A stretch of DNA of 64,000 nt. It comes from Roseateles_C aquae (GTDB taxonomy: Bacteria; Pseudomonadota; Gammaproteobacteria; Burkholderiales; Burkholderiaceae_C). The notes beneath the pieces are model-generated. The model ran no database searches. It was given only the letters and a program-made list of their open reading frames with translations, and was not told the DNA's origin. The position numbers and the translations under genes were made by a program. The first letter of the stretch is position 1, and each line of letters begins with the position of its first letter. Location of the stretch: contig NZ_JAVXZY010000001.1 of the NCBI RefSeq assembly GCF_032337115.1, positions 62,001 through 126,000 of the forward strand. The letters are read 5' to 3'. Below are positions 42,236-52,200 of this stretch, piece by piece.

Positions 42236-43369
42236 TCAGGACAAAAGGCTTGATGTGGCCGACTGGGCGACGTTGGTGTGGCTGGGCTCCGTCGCGGTGG
42301 GATGGCGAGCCACGAAGTGGATGGCTTGGCTCGCTGGCTCGGCACGCTGTGACAGTGCGGCCTGGGTCAGCGATTCACGCAGCCGCAGGTAGTGCGCGTT
42401 GACCTTGTCCAGCGGCAGCAGCTTGTTCGCCTTCAGGTGGGAGATGCGCGGCGTTTGGCCACGCAGTGCTTCCATGTCCTTGGCCTGCTGGATGTAGCGC
42501 TCCATCCGGCACATCAGCCAGGGGCGCACACGACGCCAGCCCGGGATGGGCAGCGGCTTGATAAAGGGGAAGAGCAGGTCGCGTTTGGGTTCCTTGTAGC
42601 AAACGCAGACCCAGGTGTTGTCGTCATCGATCGGCGTGGCGATCAGATAGACGTCGAAGACATCATTGCGGATCTGCACCATATTGGGCATCAGCACGTC
42701 CACGCCGATGCGCCAGCCGCGCGTCCACGGCGTCTTGGCCGTCAACGTTTCCTCGGCCGTGCGCTCGTCGTCGGCGCGCAGGATGAATTCGCTGCGAATC
42801 AGCGTGCCTTGCAGATGGCACTCGAAGTTGTCGACACGGCCACCCTTGGGGTCCCAGATATTCAGCGCCGAGCCCTTGTGCACAAAGGGCACGTGGTAGA
42901 CCTCGCAGACGCTCTCTACATAGCGGGTGTAGTGCACCGGCGCATCCCAGCCATAGCGGGAAGTGAAGCCCTGGTAGCTGCTGAACTCCTCGAACATCGG
43001 CACTTCACCGACTGGCGTGGCCTGTTCGTCGCCGGTCCAGAACCAGATCAGGCCGTGCTCCTCGCGCAGCGCATAGGAGCGCACGCACATCGCCTTCGGT
43101 GGTGTACCGTTCTTGCCCAGCACCGGCATGTGTACGCACTGGCCGCTGGCGTCGTACTGAAAGCCGTGATACGGACAGGCGATCAGATCGCCGTGTTGCT
43201 GGCCATGGCTCAGCGGCACGCCCTTGTGTGGACAGCGATCGTCCAGGCAGACCACCTTGCCTCGGGTGTCACGATAAAGCACGAGCTTCTTGGAGAAGCG
43301 CGTCACGCCCACCGGTTTCTTCTTGACGTCTTCGCTGCGAAGAATCGCGTACCACTGGTTCGGAATCAT
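42236..43369 (-). CDS. RedG/MarG-like Rieske non-haem iron oxygenase
   Basis: A 377-residue oxygenase. The Rieske cluster ligands are C46, H48, C65 and H68 (CPHKG and CPYHG). The catalytic mononuclear-iron motif follows in CEVYHVPFVHKG with an acidic ligand further on. Short C-terminal helices with basic residues may contact the membrane. In Streptomyces, RedG and MarG oxidatively cyclise undecylprodigiosin by C-C bond formation. A relative in a tambjamine-type operon may cyclise or hydroxylate the alkyl chain. The ATG overlaps the PCP stop by 4 nt. Confidence 0.85.
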   Translation of the reverse strand: MIPNQWYAILRSEDVKKKPVGVTRFSKKLVLYRDTRGKVVCLDDRCPHKGVPLSHGQQHGDLIACPYHGFQYDASGQCVHMPVLGKNGTPPKAMCVRSYALREEHGLIWFWTGDEQATPVGEVPMFEEFSSYQGFTSRYGWDAPVHYTRYVESVCEVYHVPFVHKGSALNIWDPKGGRVDNFECHLQGTLIRSEFILRADDERTAEETLTAKTPWTRGWRIGVDVLMPNMVQIRNDVFDVYLIATPIDDDNTWVCVCYKEPKRDLLFPFIKPLPIPGWRRVRPWLMCRMERYIQQAKDMEALRGQTPRISHLKANKLLPLDKVNAHYLRLRESLTQAALSQRAEPASQAIHFVARHPTATEPSHTNVAQSATSSLLS

Positions 43370-43635
43370 GATGTCGCCTCAGTGCTAAGGAGCCGGCTGA
43401 TCAGTTGGTCGAGCCGACTGATGCTGGCGAAGTTTTCAGGATGAATCTCGTTGGCAGGGATGTGAACGGCCCATTCGGCGCGGACAAAGTCGACCACGTC
43501 AAACAGCGAGGCCGAGTCGAGAATGTTCAGGTCCAGCAAGGGGGTCTCGGCCGTCAGCTCGGCCTCGTCACGCTCGAGAAAGCTCAGGCTGATGAACTGG
43601 GCAAGCCGATCGGCAATTGAATTAGCGCTCAGCAT
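43366..43635 (-). CDS. pigG: Stand-alone peptidyl carrier protein (PigG/RedO type)
   Basis: An 89-residue carrier protein. The phosphopantetheine serine is S41 in LNILDSASLFDVVDF; helices 1 and 4 flank it as usual. In the MBC pathway this small PCP holds L-proline for oxidation to the pyrrole. It lies between the FAAL-ACP and Rieske genes, overlapping both (7 and 4 nt). A role as an acyl carrier for the fatty chain is a less likely alternative. Confidence 0.85.
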   Translation of the reverse strand: MLSANSIADRLAQFISLSFLERDEAELTAETPLLDLNILDSASLFDVVDFVRAEWAVHIPANEIHPENFASISRLDQLISRLLSTEATS

Positions 43636-45821
43636 GAGCGACTCTCCTGTGTCGTGGGCAGCATGGCCTGGGCCAGCTTGAAGATCTCGGTCGCCAGCAG
43701 CATGGGCGTGTTGTGCGTGTAGAGCGCTTCGGGAGCGACGCCGATGCCGTGTTGATGGTCCAGCTCCGAGACGATCTCCAGAGAGGCCACCGAGTCCAGC
43801 GCCAGATCAGCAAAGCTGTCGTCGGGATGGATGCGGCCGGGCTCGAGCCGGGTGATGGTCGCGATGCGCTGGGTGATCCACTGCAGCACGTCCTCGACGC
43901 TGGCCGCGCTGAACGGTGTCAGCGCCGCGGGCTCCGGCGCTGTTGGCGCCTGCTGCCAGACGTGATAGTTCGGCAGCTTGTTGGACAGATAGTCATTGCG
44001 CAATGCCAGGCGTTGCAACTTGCCCGAGGTCGTTGTCTTGATCGTCTTGCGGGGAACAAACAGGATCACGTCGGCATGAATGCCGAACTTCTCGACCAGA
44101 CGTTTGTTGATGCGCTGGGCAATCTGATCGTGCTCGATGGGCACGCGCGGGACCTCCAGCGCGATCACCACCTGCTCATGTGCCAGCCCGGGCACGGCGA
44201 AGGCGCCAGCGCGGCAGTTGACAAACTCCGGGCAGGCCAGCGCGCATTCCTGCTCGATGTCCTGCGGATAGTGGTTGGCGCCGCGAACAATCAGCACCTC
44301 CTTGATCCGGCCTGTGACATAGAGCTGCCCCTGCTCGATAAAGCCCAGATCGCCGGTGCGCAGATAGCGCTGCGCGCGACCGGCCAGCGGCTGGTCAAAG
44401 GTCTGCAGGGTCTTCTCGACATGGTTCCAGTAGCCCTGTGTCACGCTGGGGCCGCTGACCCACAGTTCGCCGATTTCACGTTGGGCACGCTCAATGCCCA
44501 GCTGCGGATCAACGATGCGCAAATCCAGGGATGGGTGAACGGCGCCACAGCTGACCAGCGCACGACTGCCTGGTGCCTCTGCCCGGCTCAGGCTGACATG
44601 CCCGTGTGCCAGCGCATGCGCGTCGACATACAGCGAGCGCATGTCCTCCAGATAATGCTTGCCGGACACCATCAAGGTCGTCTCTGCCATGCCATAGCAG
44701 GGGTAGATGGCCGATGGGCGGAAGCCCGCTGCGGCGAATTTCCTGGAGAAGGCCACCATGGTCTCGTGGCTGATCGGCTCGGCGCCGCAGAAGGCGATAT
44801 CCCAGCTGCTCAGATCCAGCCGCGCCAGGTCGCGCTCACGCACGCTGTCCACGCACATCTGAAAGGCGAAGTTGGGACCACCGCTGCTGGTGCCGCGAAA
44901 CTCCTCGATTGCTTTCAGCCAGCGCAGCGGGTGGCGCACGAACAGGCTGGTTGGCATCAGCAGCGCGGGGTAGGCGGCATGAACCGCCTGTAGCACGCCG
45001 CCGATCAGGCCCATGTCGTGATAGGGCGGCAGCCAGATCACCGAGCGGCGGTCCGGCCGCTGGTGACCGAAAGCCTGCTTGATCAGCTCGGAGTTCTCCA
45101 CCATATTGCGGTTGGAGACCATCACGCCACGCGGCACCCCGGTCGAGCCCGAGGTGTACTGCAGCATCGCGATGGCCTCGGGGCGGGCGGAGAACTCATG
45201 CAAGGGCTTCACCGGTGCCTGTGCAAGCTCTTCGATATCGATCCAGCTGACCCGCGCCAGCTCAGGATCCTTGCGCAGCTCGGCCACCTCGTTCAACAGG
45301 CAGTCACGGTCGGCCAGCACGATGCACTCGGCCAGGTCCATCAGCACGAGCTTGAGGCGGTCGGCTTGGGCCTGATTCTTGGGCGGGAAGCTCGGCACTG
45401 CGATGGCCTCGGCAGCGATGCAGGCAAAGAAAGCGGCCACAAAGTCTTTGCCCTGCGGCAAGAGCAGCACGATCTTGCTGGGTTCCTCGGCGCTGCTGTT
45501 GTGCATCGCGCGGATCGCCCCGGCATAGCGCCCGATCCATTGCGCCAATGCCCGATTGCTGAGCGACTCCTGCTCACCACCGACGGACATGAAGCGGTAG
45601 ACCATACCGTCTGGATCAGCGGCTGCATTGAGTCGCAAGGTCTCGAGAAAGCTGCCTGCCAAGTCATGGCCTGACGTGCCGGCGGCGGGGCCGGCTGCAG
45701 GGGCGCCCAGCGGCTTGGCGCCGCTGAACTCAGGCCGATCAAGCAGTGCCGACCTGCTCACGACCAGGCACTCCACAGCTGTGCTGCCAATCGGCCATTG
45801 CCGCATGTGTTGCCTGTCCAC
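43629..45821 (-). CDS. Fatty-acyl-AMP ligase fused to acyl carrier protein (TamA-like)
   Basis: A 730-residue didomain protein and first gene of the operon. Residues ~45-620 are an ANL adenylation domain of the FAAL type (LQYTSGSTGVPRGVMVSN, LPPYHDMGLIGGVL, YGMAETTLMVSG, RYLRTGDLGFI, RGANHYPQDIE); residues ~640-730 are an ACP with serine S677 in LALDSVASLE. It would activate a free fatty acid and load it on its own ACP, as described for TamA in tambjamine biosynthesis. The start is GTG 45821 with AAAGG about 10 nt upstream. A 43-nt leader follows the predicted lux-box-controlled promoter. Confidence 0.9.
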   Translation of the reverse strand: MDRQHMRQWPIGSTAVECLVVSRSALLDRPEFSGAKPLGAPAAGPAAGTSGHDLAGSFLETLRLNAAADPDGMVYRFMSVGGEQESLSNRALAQWIGRYAGAIRAMHNSSAEEPSKIVLLLPQGKDFVAAFFACIAAEAIAVPSFPPKNQAQADRLKLVLMDLAECIVLADRDCLLNEVAELRKDPELARVSWIDIEELAQAPVKPLHEFSARPEAIAMLQYTSGSTGVPRGVMVSNRNMVENSELIKQAFGHQRPDRRSVIWLPPYHDMGLIGGVLQAVHAAYPALLMPTSLFVRHPLRWLKAIEEFRGTSSGGPNFAFQMCVDSVRERDLARLDLSSWDIAFCGAEPISHETMVAFSRKFAAAGFRPSAIYPCYGMAETTLMVSGKHYLEDMRSLYVDAHALAHGHVSLSRAEAPGSRALVSCGAVHPSLDLRIVDPQLGIERAQREIGELWVSGPSVTQGYWNHVEKTLQTFDQPLAGRAQRYLRTGDLGFIEQGQLYVTGRIKEVLIVRGANHYPQDIEQECALACPEFVNCRAGAFAVPGLAHEQVVIALEVPRVPIEHDQIAQRINKRLVEKFGIHADVILFVPRKTIKTTTSGKLQRLALRNDYLSNKLPNYHVWQQAPTAPEPAALTPFSAASVEDVLQWITQRIATITRLEPGRIHPDDSFADLALDSVASLEIVSELDHQHGIGVAPEALYTHNTPMLLATEIFKLAQAMLPTTQESRSC

Positions 45822-45863
45822 CTTCGATCACCTTTACCCAGCATGACTAGCCCCTTTTGCGAT

Positions 45864-45917
45864 GCGGCTCAGTGTCTCGGAAGGCCTGTTCGGCGTAACC
45901 TACCAAAGCTGGTAGGC
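45864..45917 (-). promoter_or_regulatory. lux-box-like operator and promoter of the tambjamine-type operon
   Basis: Read on the minus strand, GCCTACCAGCTTTGGTAGGT (45917 to 45898) is a LuxR-box-like palindrome whose last 18 bases are identical to the site at 7532-7549. A weak -10 (GACACT, 45876-45871) would place the start near 45864, centring the box at about -43. On the plus strand both sites are also followed by GGYGGCCA, an extra similarity of unknown meaning. No other operator is obvious between here and the next operon. Confidence 0.7.
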
Positions 45918-46012
45918 GGCCATTCTTGGTTATGTCATGGGCATCTGCGCACTTCGAATGACAATCAAGATCAGCGTCAATTGAATGCCGAAGCAAGCCG
46001 CTCTTTTGTGCC

Positions 46013-46213
46013 TCAGCGCCGCCGCCTCCAAAGGGCGGGCGACGGCAGTGGCTGCGGCACAAAGTCAGGCTCGCCATCGAGCTGCTGCAACGAAGCCTGC
46101 CACTGCGCCTGGCGGCGCTGTCGTTCCATGGTCAGCGTGCGTCGCAGCGTCAGCATCCGCTGGCTCACCTCATGCGCCAGCGGACGGCGCCCGCGGCAGG
46201 CAGGCGGTTTCAT
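46013..46213 (-). CDS. Small arginine-rich protein coupled to the glucan synthase gene
   Basis: A 66-residue basic protein (many Arg and Gln, no hydrophobic helix). ATG 46213 overlaps the stop of the giant glucan synthase gene (ATGA) and GAGGAG lies about 8 nt upstream, so translation looks real and coupled. No family is recognised. It ends just before the intergenic region that holds the divergently used lux-box promoter. Confidence 0.5.
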   Translation of the reverse strand: MKPPACRGRRPLAHEVSQRMLTLRRTLTMERQRRQAQWQASLQQLDGEPDFVPQPLPSPALWRRRR

Positions 46214-49200
46214 TGCGGCTGCTCCTCTACCTCGGTGTTCGGGTTCCACGCCGCCGTCGGCGCAAGGCCGGCCGGATAGATCAGCAGATGCAGGGAATCG
46301 TCGCCCAAGGCCTGCAGGTCCAGCTCGGCACCGATGGCCAGGGCGACGGCGCCGGCAGCGCGGGCAGCATCGATCTCCTGGGTCGCCCAGCTGGCGCAGA
46401 GCTGAATGTGGTGGCAGTGGCCGCCATGGCGCAGCTGCAAGCGCAAGCCCGGCCAGTGGCTGGGCAGGCAGGGTCGCAAGCTCAGGCGCTGCGCCTGCAG
46501 GCTGAGGCCGCAGATCGACTCCAGCGCGGCGCGGTAGGCCCAGGCGGCCGAGCCGGTGTACCAACTCCAACCGCCCCGGCCGGCATAGGGCGCGGCGCCG
46601 TAGACATCGCCGGCCATCACATAGGGCTCCAGCAGGTAGAGCGCACCCTGTTGTTGATGTGCCGCGCGGTGAGCGGGGCTGAGCCGGGTGAAGCTCAGGT
46701 AGGCCGCGTCGCCCTGGCCCAGCGCGGCCTGGGCCATCAGCGCCCAGACCGCCGCATGCGAGTACTGGCCGCCGTTTTCGCGCACGCCCGGCGGATAGGC
46801 CTGCACATAGCCGGCGCTGGGCTGGGCGTGCTGCAGCGGCGGGCTGAGCAGGCGCAGCAGGCCGAGATCGAGCGCGGCGCCGCCTGGCGCCGGATCGATC
46901 AGCCAGCGCGCCGCCGCCGCCATCGCCTGCTGCTGGCGCTGCCGCGGCGCCACCGCACTCAGCACGCTCCAGGCCTGCGCGATCAGGTCAATCCGGCATT
47001 CGGCATTCGCTTCGCTGCCCAAGGGCGTGCCATCGTCGAAGAAGGCGCGGCGGTACCACTGGCCATCCCAGGCCTCGGTGGCCAGCGCCGCGCGCCAGCC
47101 CAAGGCGGCATGGCTCCAGCGCTGCACCCGTGCCTGGTCGCCGCGTGCCTGGGCCAGCGGGCCGAACTCGTCGACCAGCTGGCAGAGCAACCAGGCCAAC
47201 CAGACCGATTCGCCGCGACCCTGATGCCCGACCCGGTTCATGCCATCGTTCCAATCGCCGCTGCCCATCAAGGGCAGGCCATGTGCGCCGACGCCCAGGC
47301 TGCGGTCCAGCGCCAGCGCGCAGTGCTCATAGAGGCTGGCGCTGTGGGCGCTGATCTCGGCCGGGCCATAGAGGTCTTCGGCACCGCCAGGGATGTCCGG
47401 CCCGCTCAGGAAGGGGCGCTCTTCATCCAGCACCGCCGTGTCGCCACTGCTGCGCAGATAGTGCAGCGTCGCATAGGGCAGCCAGAGCAGATCGTCGCTG
47501 CAATGGCTGCGCACACCGATGCCTGCGGGGGCATGCCACCAGTGCTGCACGTCGCCGGCCTCGAACTGGCGCGAGGCCGAAAGCAGCAGCTGCTGGCGCA
47601 GCAGCTCGGGCGCCGCCCGGCTGAGCGCCATCGCGTCCTGCAGCTGATCGCGAAAGCCGAAGGCGCCGCCGGCCTGGTAGAAGCCGGCGCGCGCCCACAG
47701 CCGGCAGGCCAGGGTCTGATAAAGCAGCCAGCGGTTGACCAGCGCATCAAACAAGGGATCGGGGCTGTGCACGCTGAGCTGCCCCAGCAGCGTGTCCCAA
47801 TAGGCCAGCGTGGACGCTTCCAGCCGGGCCGGCGCGTCGCGTTCATCGCCCAGGCGCAGCAAGGCCTGCAATGCCAGGGCCCGAGCCGCGGCCGGGCTCT
47901 TGCCGTGGCCGAGCAGCAGCACGACATCGATGCGGGCGCCGGCTGCCAGCTGCAGCTTGACTGCCGCGCAGGCGCAGGGGTCGAGGCCGATGCCGGCTTG
48001 CGCTCCAAGCTGGGCCGGAAAGACCCGCTGGCCGGTCTCGTCAAACAGCTCGCGGCGGTCGCAGGTCCAGCCATCCAGCAGGGTTTCGCTCTGTCCGCAG
48101 ACATGCAGGGTCAGGAACACGCTGCTGCCGCCAAAGCCGGCGTGCCCATCGGCCTGGCTGGCCAGCAGCACCTCGCCACGCCAGTCGGGGCGTTGCGGGC
48201 GCTGCAGCGCCTCCATCGCGCTGCGCACGCCCATCCGGTCGCTCCGCTGCGCGCCGAGCACCCATTCGGCCAGGCCGATCAGGCGCAGATGCTGGGTCCG
48301 CGCGCCCTGGTTGTGCAGGCTCAGGCGCAGCTGCTTGAGCGGCAGCTCGGGGTCGACCGTCCAGCTGGCCTGCAGGGCCAGCGCGCCGCGCTGATGGCTG
48401 ATGCGGCTGCGCCCGGGCTGGTGCTCAACGTCAAAGCCGGTGTCGCTGTCGCCGGGCTGGCTGGCACCCAGCGGCCAGATCGCGCCGCTGCGCAGCTCCT
48501 GCACGAAGAGCCCTTCGCCAGCCGGATCGCAGACCGGGTCGTTGGACCAGGCGCTCAGCTGCTGCAAGCGGCTGTTGCCGGCCCAGCTGTAGCCATGGCC
48601 GCTCTCCGACAACTGGCAGCCGAACTCGGCATTGGCCAGCACATTGACCCAGGGCCGTTCGGGCCGCAGGGCGCCACGTACGCTGAAGCTGAAGGCTGCG
48701 TCGTCGGCCTGCGCGGCAAAGGCGCCGCGAAACTGGGGCGTTGACCTTGTGCCTGGTTGGGCGGCTGGCGTGCTCGCACTGGGGTCAGGTCTTGCCAGTG
48801 GCAGGCGGGTCTGCTGGCGGCGCTGGCGCCAAGCGCTTTGGTGCCACTCACTCAACTCGGCCAGCAGCGCCGACAGCGGCCGTCCATCGGCCAGCAGGCG
48901 CACGCGCGCCATCGCCATCAGGCTGACGCGCTCCTGCACCGAGAGTTCGTCCACATAGAGCAAATGCATGCGCGCCGTTGCGCTGCCGGCGCCGGCAGCA
49001 GCGGTCTGGCTTTCACGCAGCTGCTGCAACTCGGCCTGCAAGGGCATCAGGTAAGAGCGCGGTTCGCCATTGAGCACGACCAGGTCCATCGCCACACCGG
49101 CCCAGGCCCACAGACGCAGCGCCTGCGCCAGCGTGCGCATCAGGCGCAGGCCCTGCATGGCCTGCACGCTGACGACGATCAGCGGCAGATCGCCGGAGAT

Positions 49201-52200
49201 GCCGAAGCGCCACAGATCACGCCGATCGCACAGCCGTTCATCGAGCCGCCGGGGCAGGGCGAACAGGGGCTGGGCTGGCGGCCGCGCATAGAGCATCAGC
49301 AGGAGGCTGCTGAGGCATTGCATCGCCGCGGCGTCTTCGCCGGCCAGTCGCTGCTCACGCCGGCGTATGCCGGCAAAGGTGGCCGACATCAGCGAGGAGC
49401 GCGCCAGCACCGGAGCCTGCGCATAGCGGTCAACCAAAGTGTTGAGCGCCTCGCGGCTGAAGGCGGCTGCGGTGCCCAGGGTCAAGAGCGTCATCGTGTG
49501 CGGGCGCAGCTGCAGTTGCAGGCTCAGGGCGGCTACCGGGTCCAGCCCATTGGGCCAGCCGCCCGGCGGCACCGACTCGCCGGGGCGAAAGTCGGCCCGG
49601 GGCGTGCTGGCATCGTGCTGGCGTCCGGCCCAGCGCTGGCGCTCAGTCTGCACGCGCAGGCCGCGCAGCTGGTCGTCGTGCACGGCCAGGAAATGCACCG
49701 CATGCAGGCTGCTCTCGTCGGCCAGGCGGGGGCGGCGGGCCAGGTAGAGCGCGCGTTCCTCAGGCACCCAATCGGTCTCGATGAAGAAGTTGGAGAAGGC
49801 CGGGTGGGCCTCATCGGCACGGGCCGCGCACAGCACCGGCTCGAACATCGACAGCAGCTCCAGCTGCAAGGTGCTATCGCCATCGTTCCACAGCTCGACC
49901 TGACGCAGCTCGATATCGTCTTCGGGGCTGACCCAGACCGTGCAGCGGCTGCGCATATCGGGCCACTGCGCCGTCAGGCAGACGCGGTCGAGCTCGAAGC
50001 TGGCCTGGTAGCGGGCGGCCGGGTCCGGGGCCGGATGCTGGCTCAGCGACACCGGTGCCGCCTGCTCGCCCCGGCGCAAGAACAGGAAGCTGCCATAGCT
50101 GTCGCGCAGCGCGTCGTCGCGCCAGCGGCTGATGTCCTGGCCGGCAAAACGGCTCCAGCCGGCGCCATTGCCACGCAGGCTGACGCTGTAGCGGCCGTTG
50201 GAAAGCAGCTGCGTGCCCGGCAGGCCTTGTTCCCCTGGCGTGAAGGGCAGGCCGCTGAGCCCGGTGCTGCTGCGCCTGTCGCTGTGCCGCGGTGCCAGCG
50301 GCGGCGCCTGCAGGCGCGCCACCTCGCGTGGCAGGCGCTCCTGCAACAGCGAGACATGGGCGTCGAGCCGGGCGTCGGCCATGGTCCAGCGCCGTGGTGC
50401 GCCGTCCAGCAGCAGATCGGCCAGCGCCACCAGGCTCATGCCCTGGTGGTGGGCCATATAGGTCTGTACCAGGCTGACGCTGCTGCCACCCTGCAGCCGT
50501 TCGGGGCAGAAGTCCAAGGCCTCGATAAAGCCCAGCTCGCCCCGCGCCTGCAGCGCCTCCAGCCGCTGCAGATTGGCCAGCGCCTGCTCGGGCACCAGCG
50601 GCAGCGCCAGCAGCGTGGCATAGGGCGCGATGACGAGTTCATCGGCCGGCGTGCGACGCAGCGCCAGGCGCGGCACACCTTGCGGTGCGTACTGGTAGGC
50701 CAGGCTGTGATCGACTGCGGCATAGGCCGATTCGCTGATGCCCCAGGGGCCGCCCTGGGCATAGGCGATCTGCTCCTGGATGGCCACGCGTGCCGCGGCA
50801 GCCAGCACGCTGCCGGCCGGCTCAGCCAGGGTCAGCGGTGGCATCAGGTATTCGAACATCGAGCCCGACCAGGAGCGCAGGCCGGCATCGCCGCGGCTGC
50901 CGCCGGCACCAAAGAAAGGCCGGCCCAGTGCGCCCCAGTGCGTCACCGGCACATCGCCCTTGGCAATGGCCCAAAAGCTGGCCAAGCGCGCTTCCGAGGC
51001 CAGCAGGTCGTAGCAACTCTTGTCCAGCTGCTGCTCGGCCAGGCGGTAGCCGATGTGGAACAGGCGCCGCCGGCTGTCGTAGAGAAAGCCGAACTCGGCG
51101 GCCTCGGCCAGCTCACGTGCGTTGCCGGCCAGCTGCTGCAATCGATGCCGCAGCGCGGCGCCCTGCAGCGGCAGCAGCTCTTCGCAGGCGCCGGCCAGCG
51201 CGAGCAGATGGGCGCAGAGGTTGCCGCTGTCCACCGTCGACACATAGGCCGGCGCCAGCACCGCCAGCGTGCGGGTGTCGTACCAGTTGAGAAAGTGGCC
51301 GCGATGCCGCGGCAGCAGGGCCAGCGTGGCCATGCAGCGCTCGGCGCGTGCGGCCATCTCTTCGGCATCGAGCCAGCCAAAGCGCTGGGCGCTGGCCAGG
51401 CTGAGCAGGTAGAGGCCGATATTGGTCGGCGAGGTGCGCTCCGCCACCATCAGCGCGGGCAGCAGCTGCACATTGTCGGGCGGCAGATCGTGGCTGGCGG
51501 CGTTGACATGGCGTTCGAACAGCTGCCAGGTGTCATGGGCCAGCTGCTGCAGGTAGTCACGCTGCGCTGCGCTCAGGCTGCTGGCCGGGCGCGGCAGCGG
51601 CCGGCTGGCCCAGAAGATCCAGGCGGGGGTGCCGGCCCAGAGCAGCGTCAATGCCAGCGTCCACAGCGGTGCCTGGCCGAAAGCGATCAGCAGCGTCGCC
51701 AGCAGCAGGGTGGCCAGGCTGACGCGCCGATGCGCGCGCCACAGCACGGGCCAGGCGCTGCTGGCGGCGGCCTGTGCGGCCTCGGCCGTCGTCCATTGCA
51801 GCAGCTGGCGCCGGCTGATGAACTGGCGCCACAGCGCCCGGCTGATGGCATCCAGCTGCAACGCGCTCTGCTGCAGCAGCAAGGCCAGCTGCCACAGGCT
51901 GGCGAGCAACACCCGGGCCAGATCCAGCGCCGCCTCGCGGTAGAAATGGGCCAGGGCAATGCCCTGTCGGCTGGGCGTCAGCGCGGCCAGGCCACCGAGC
52001 AGCGGCCCGCTGGCCCAGGCTGCCAGCACGACGGCCAGCGCCAAGGATGGCGGCAGCCACCCGGGCCCCAGCGCCAGCAGCAGCAGGCCCAGGCTGAACG
52101 GCGCCACCAGCGAGCGGCGCAGATTGTCCAGCAGCTTCCAGCGGTTCAGCGCGGCGAGCCGGTAGTGGCCGGCGCGCCAGAGCAGCGGCAGCAGCTGCCA

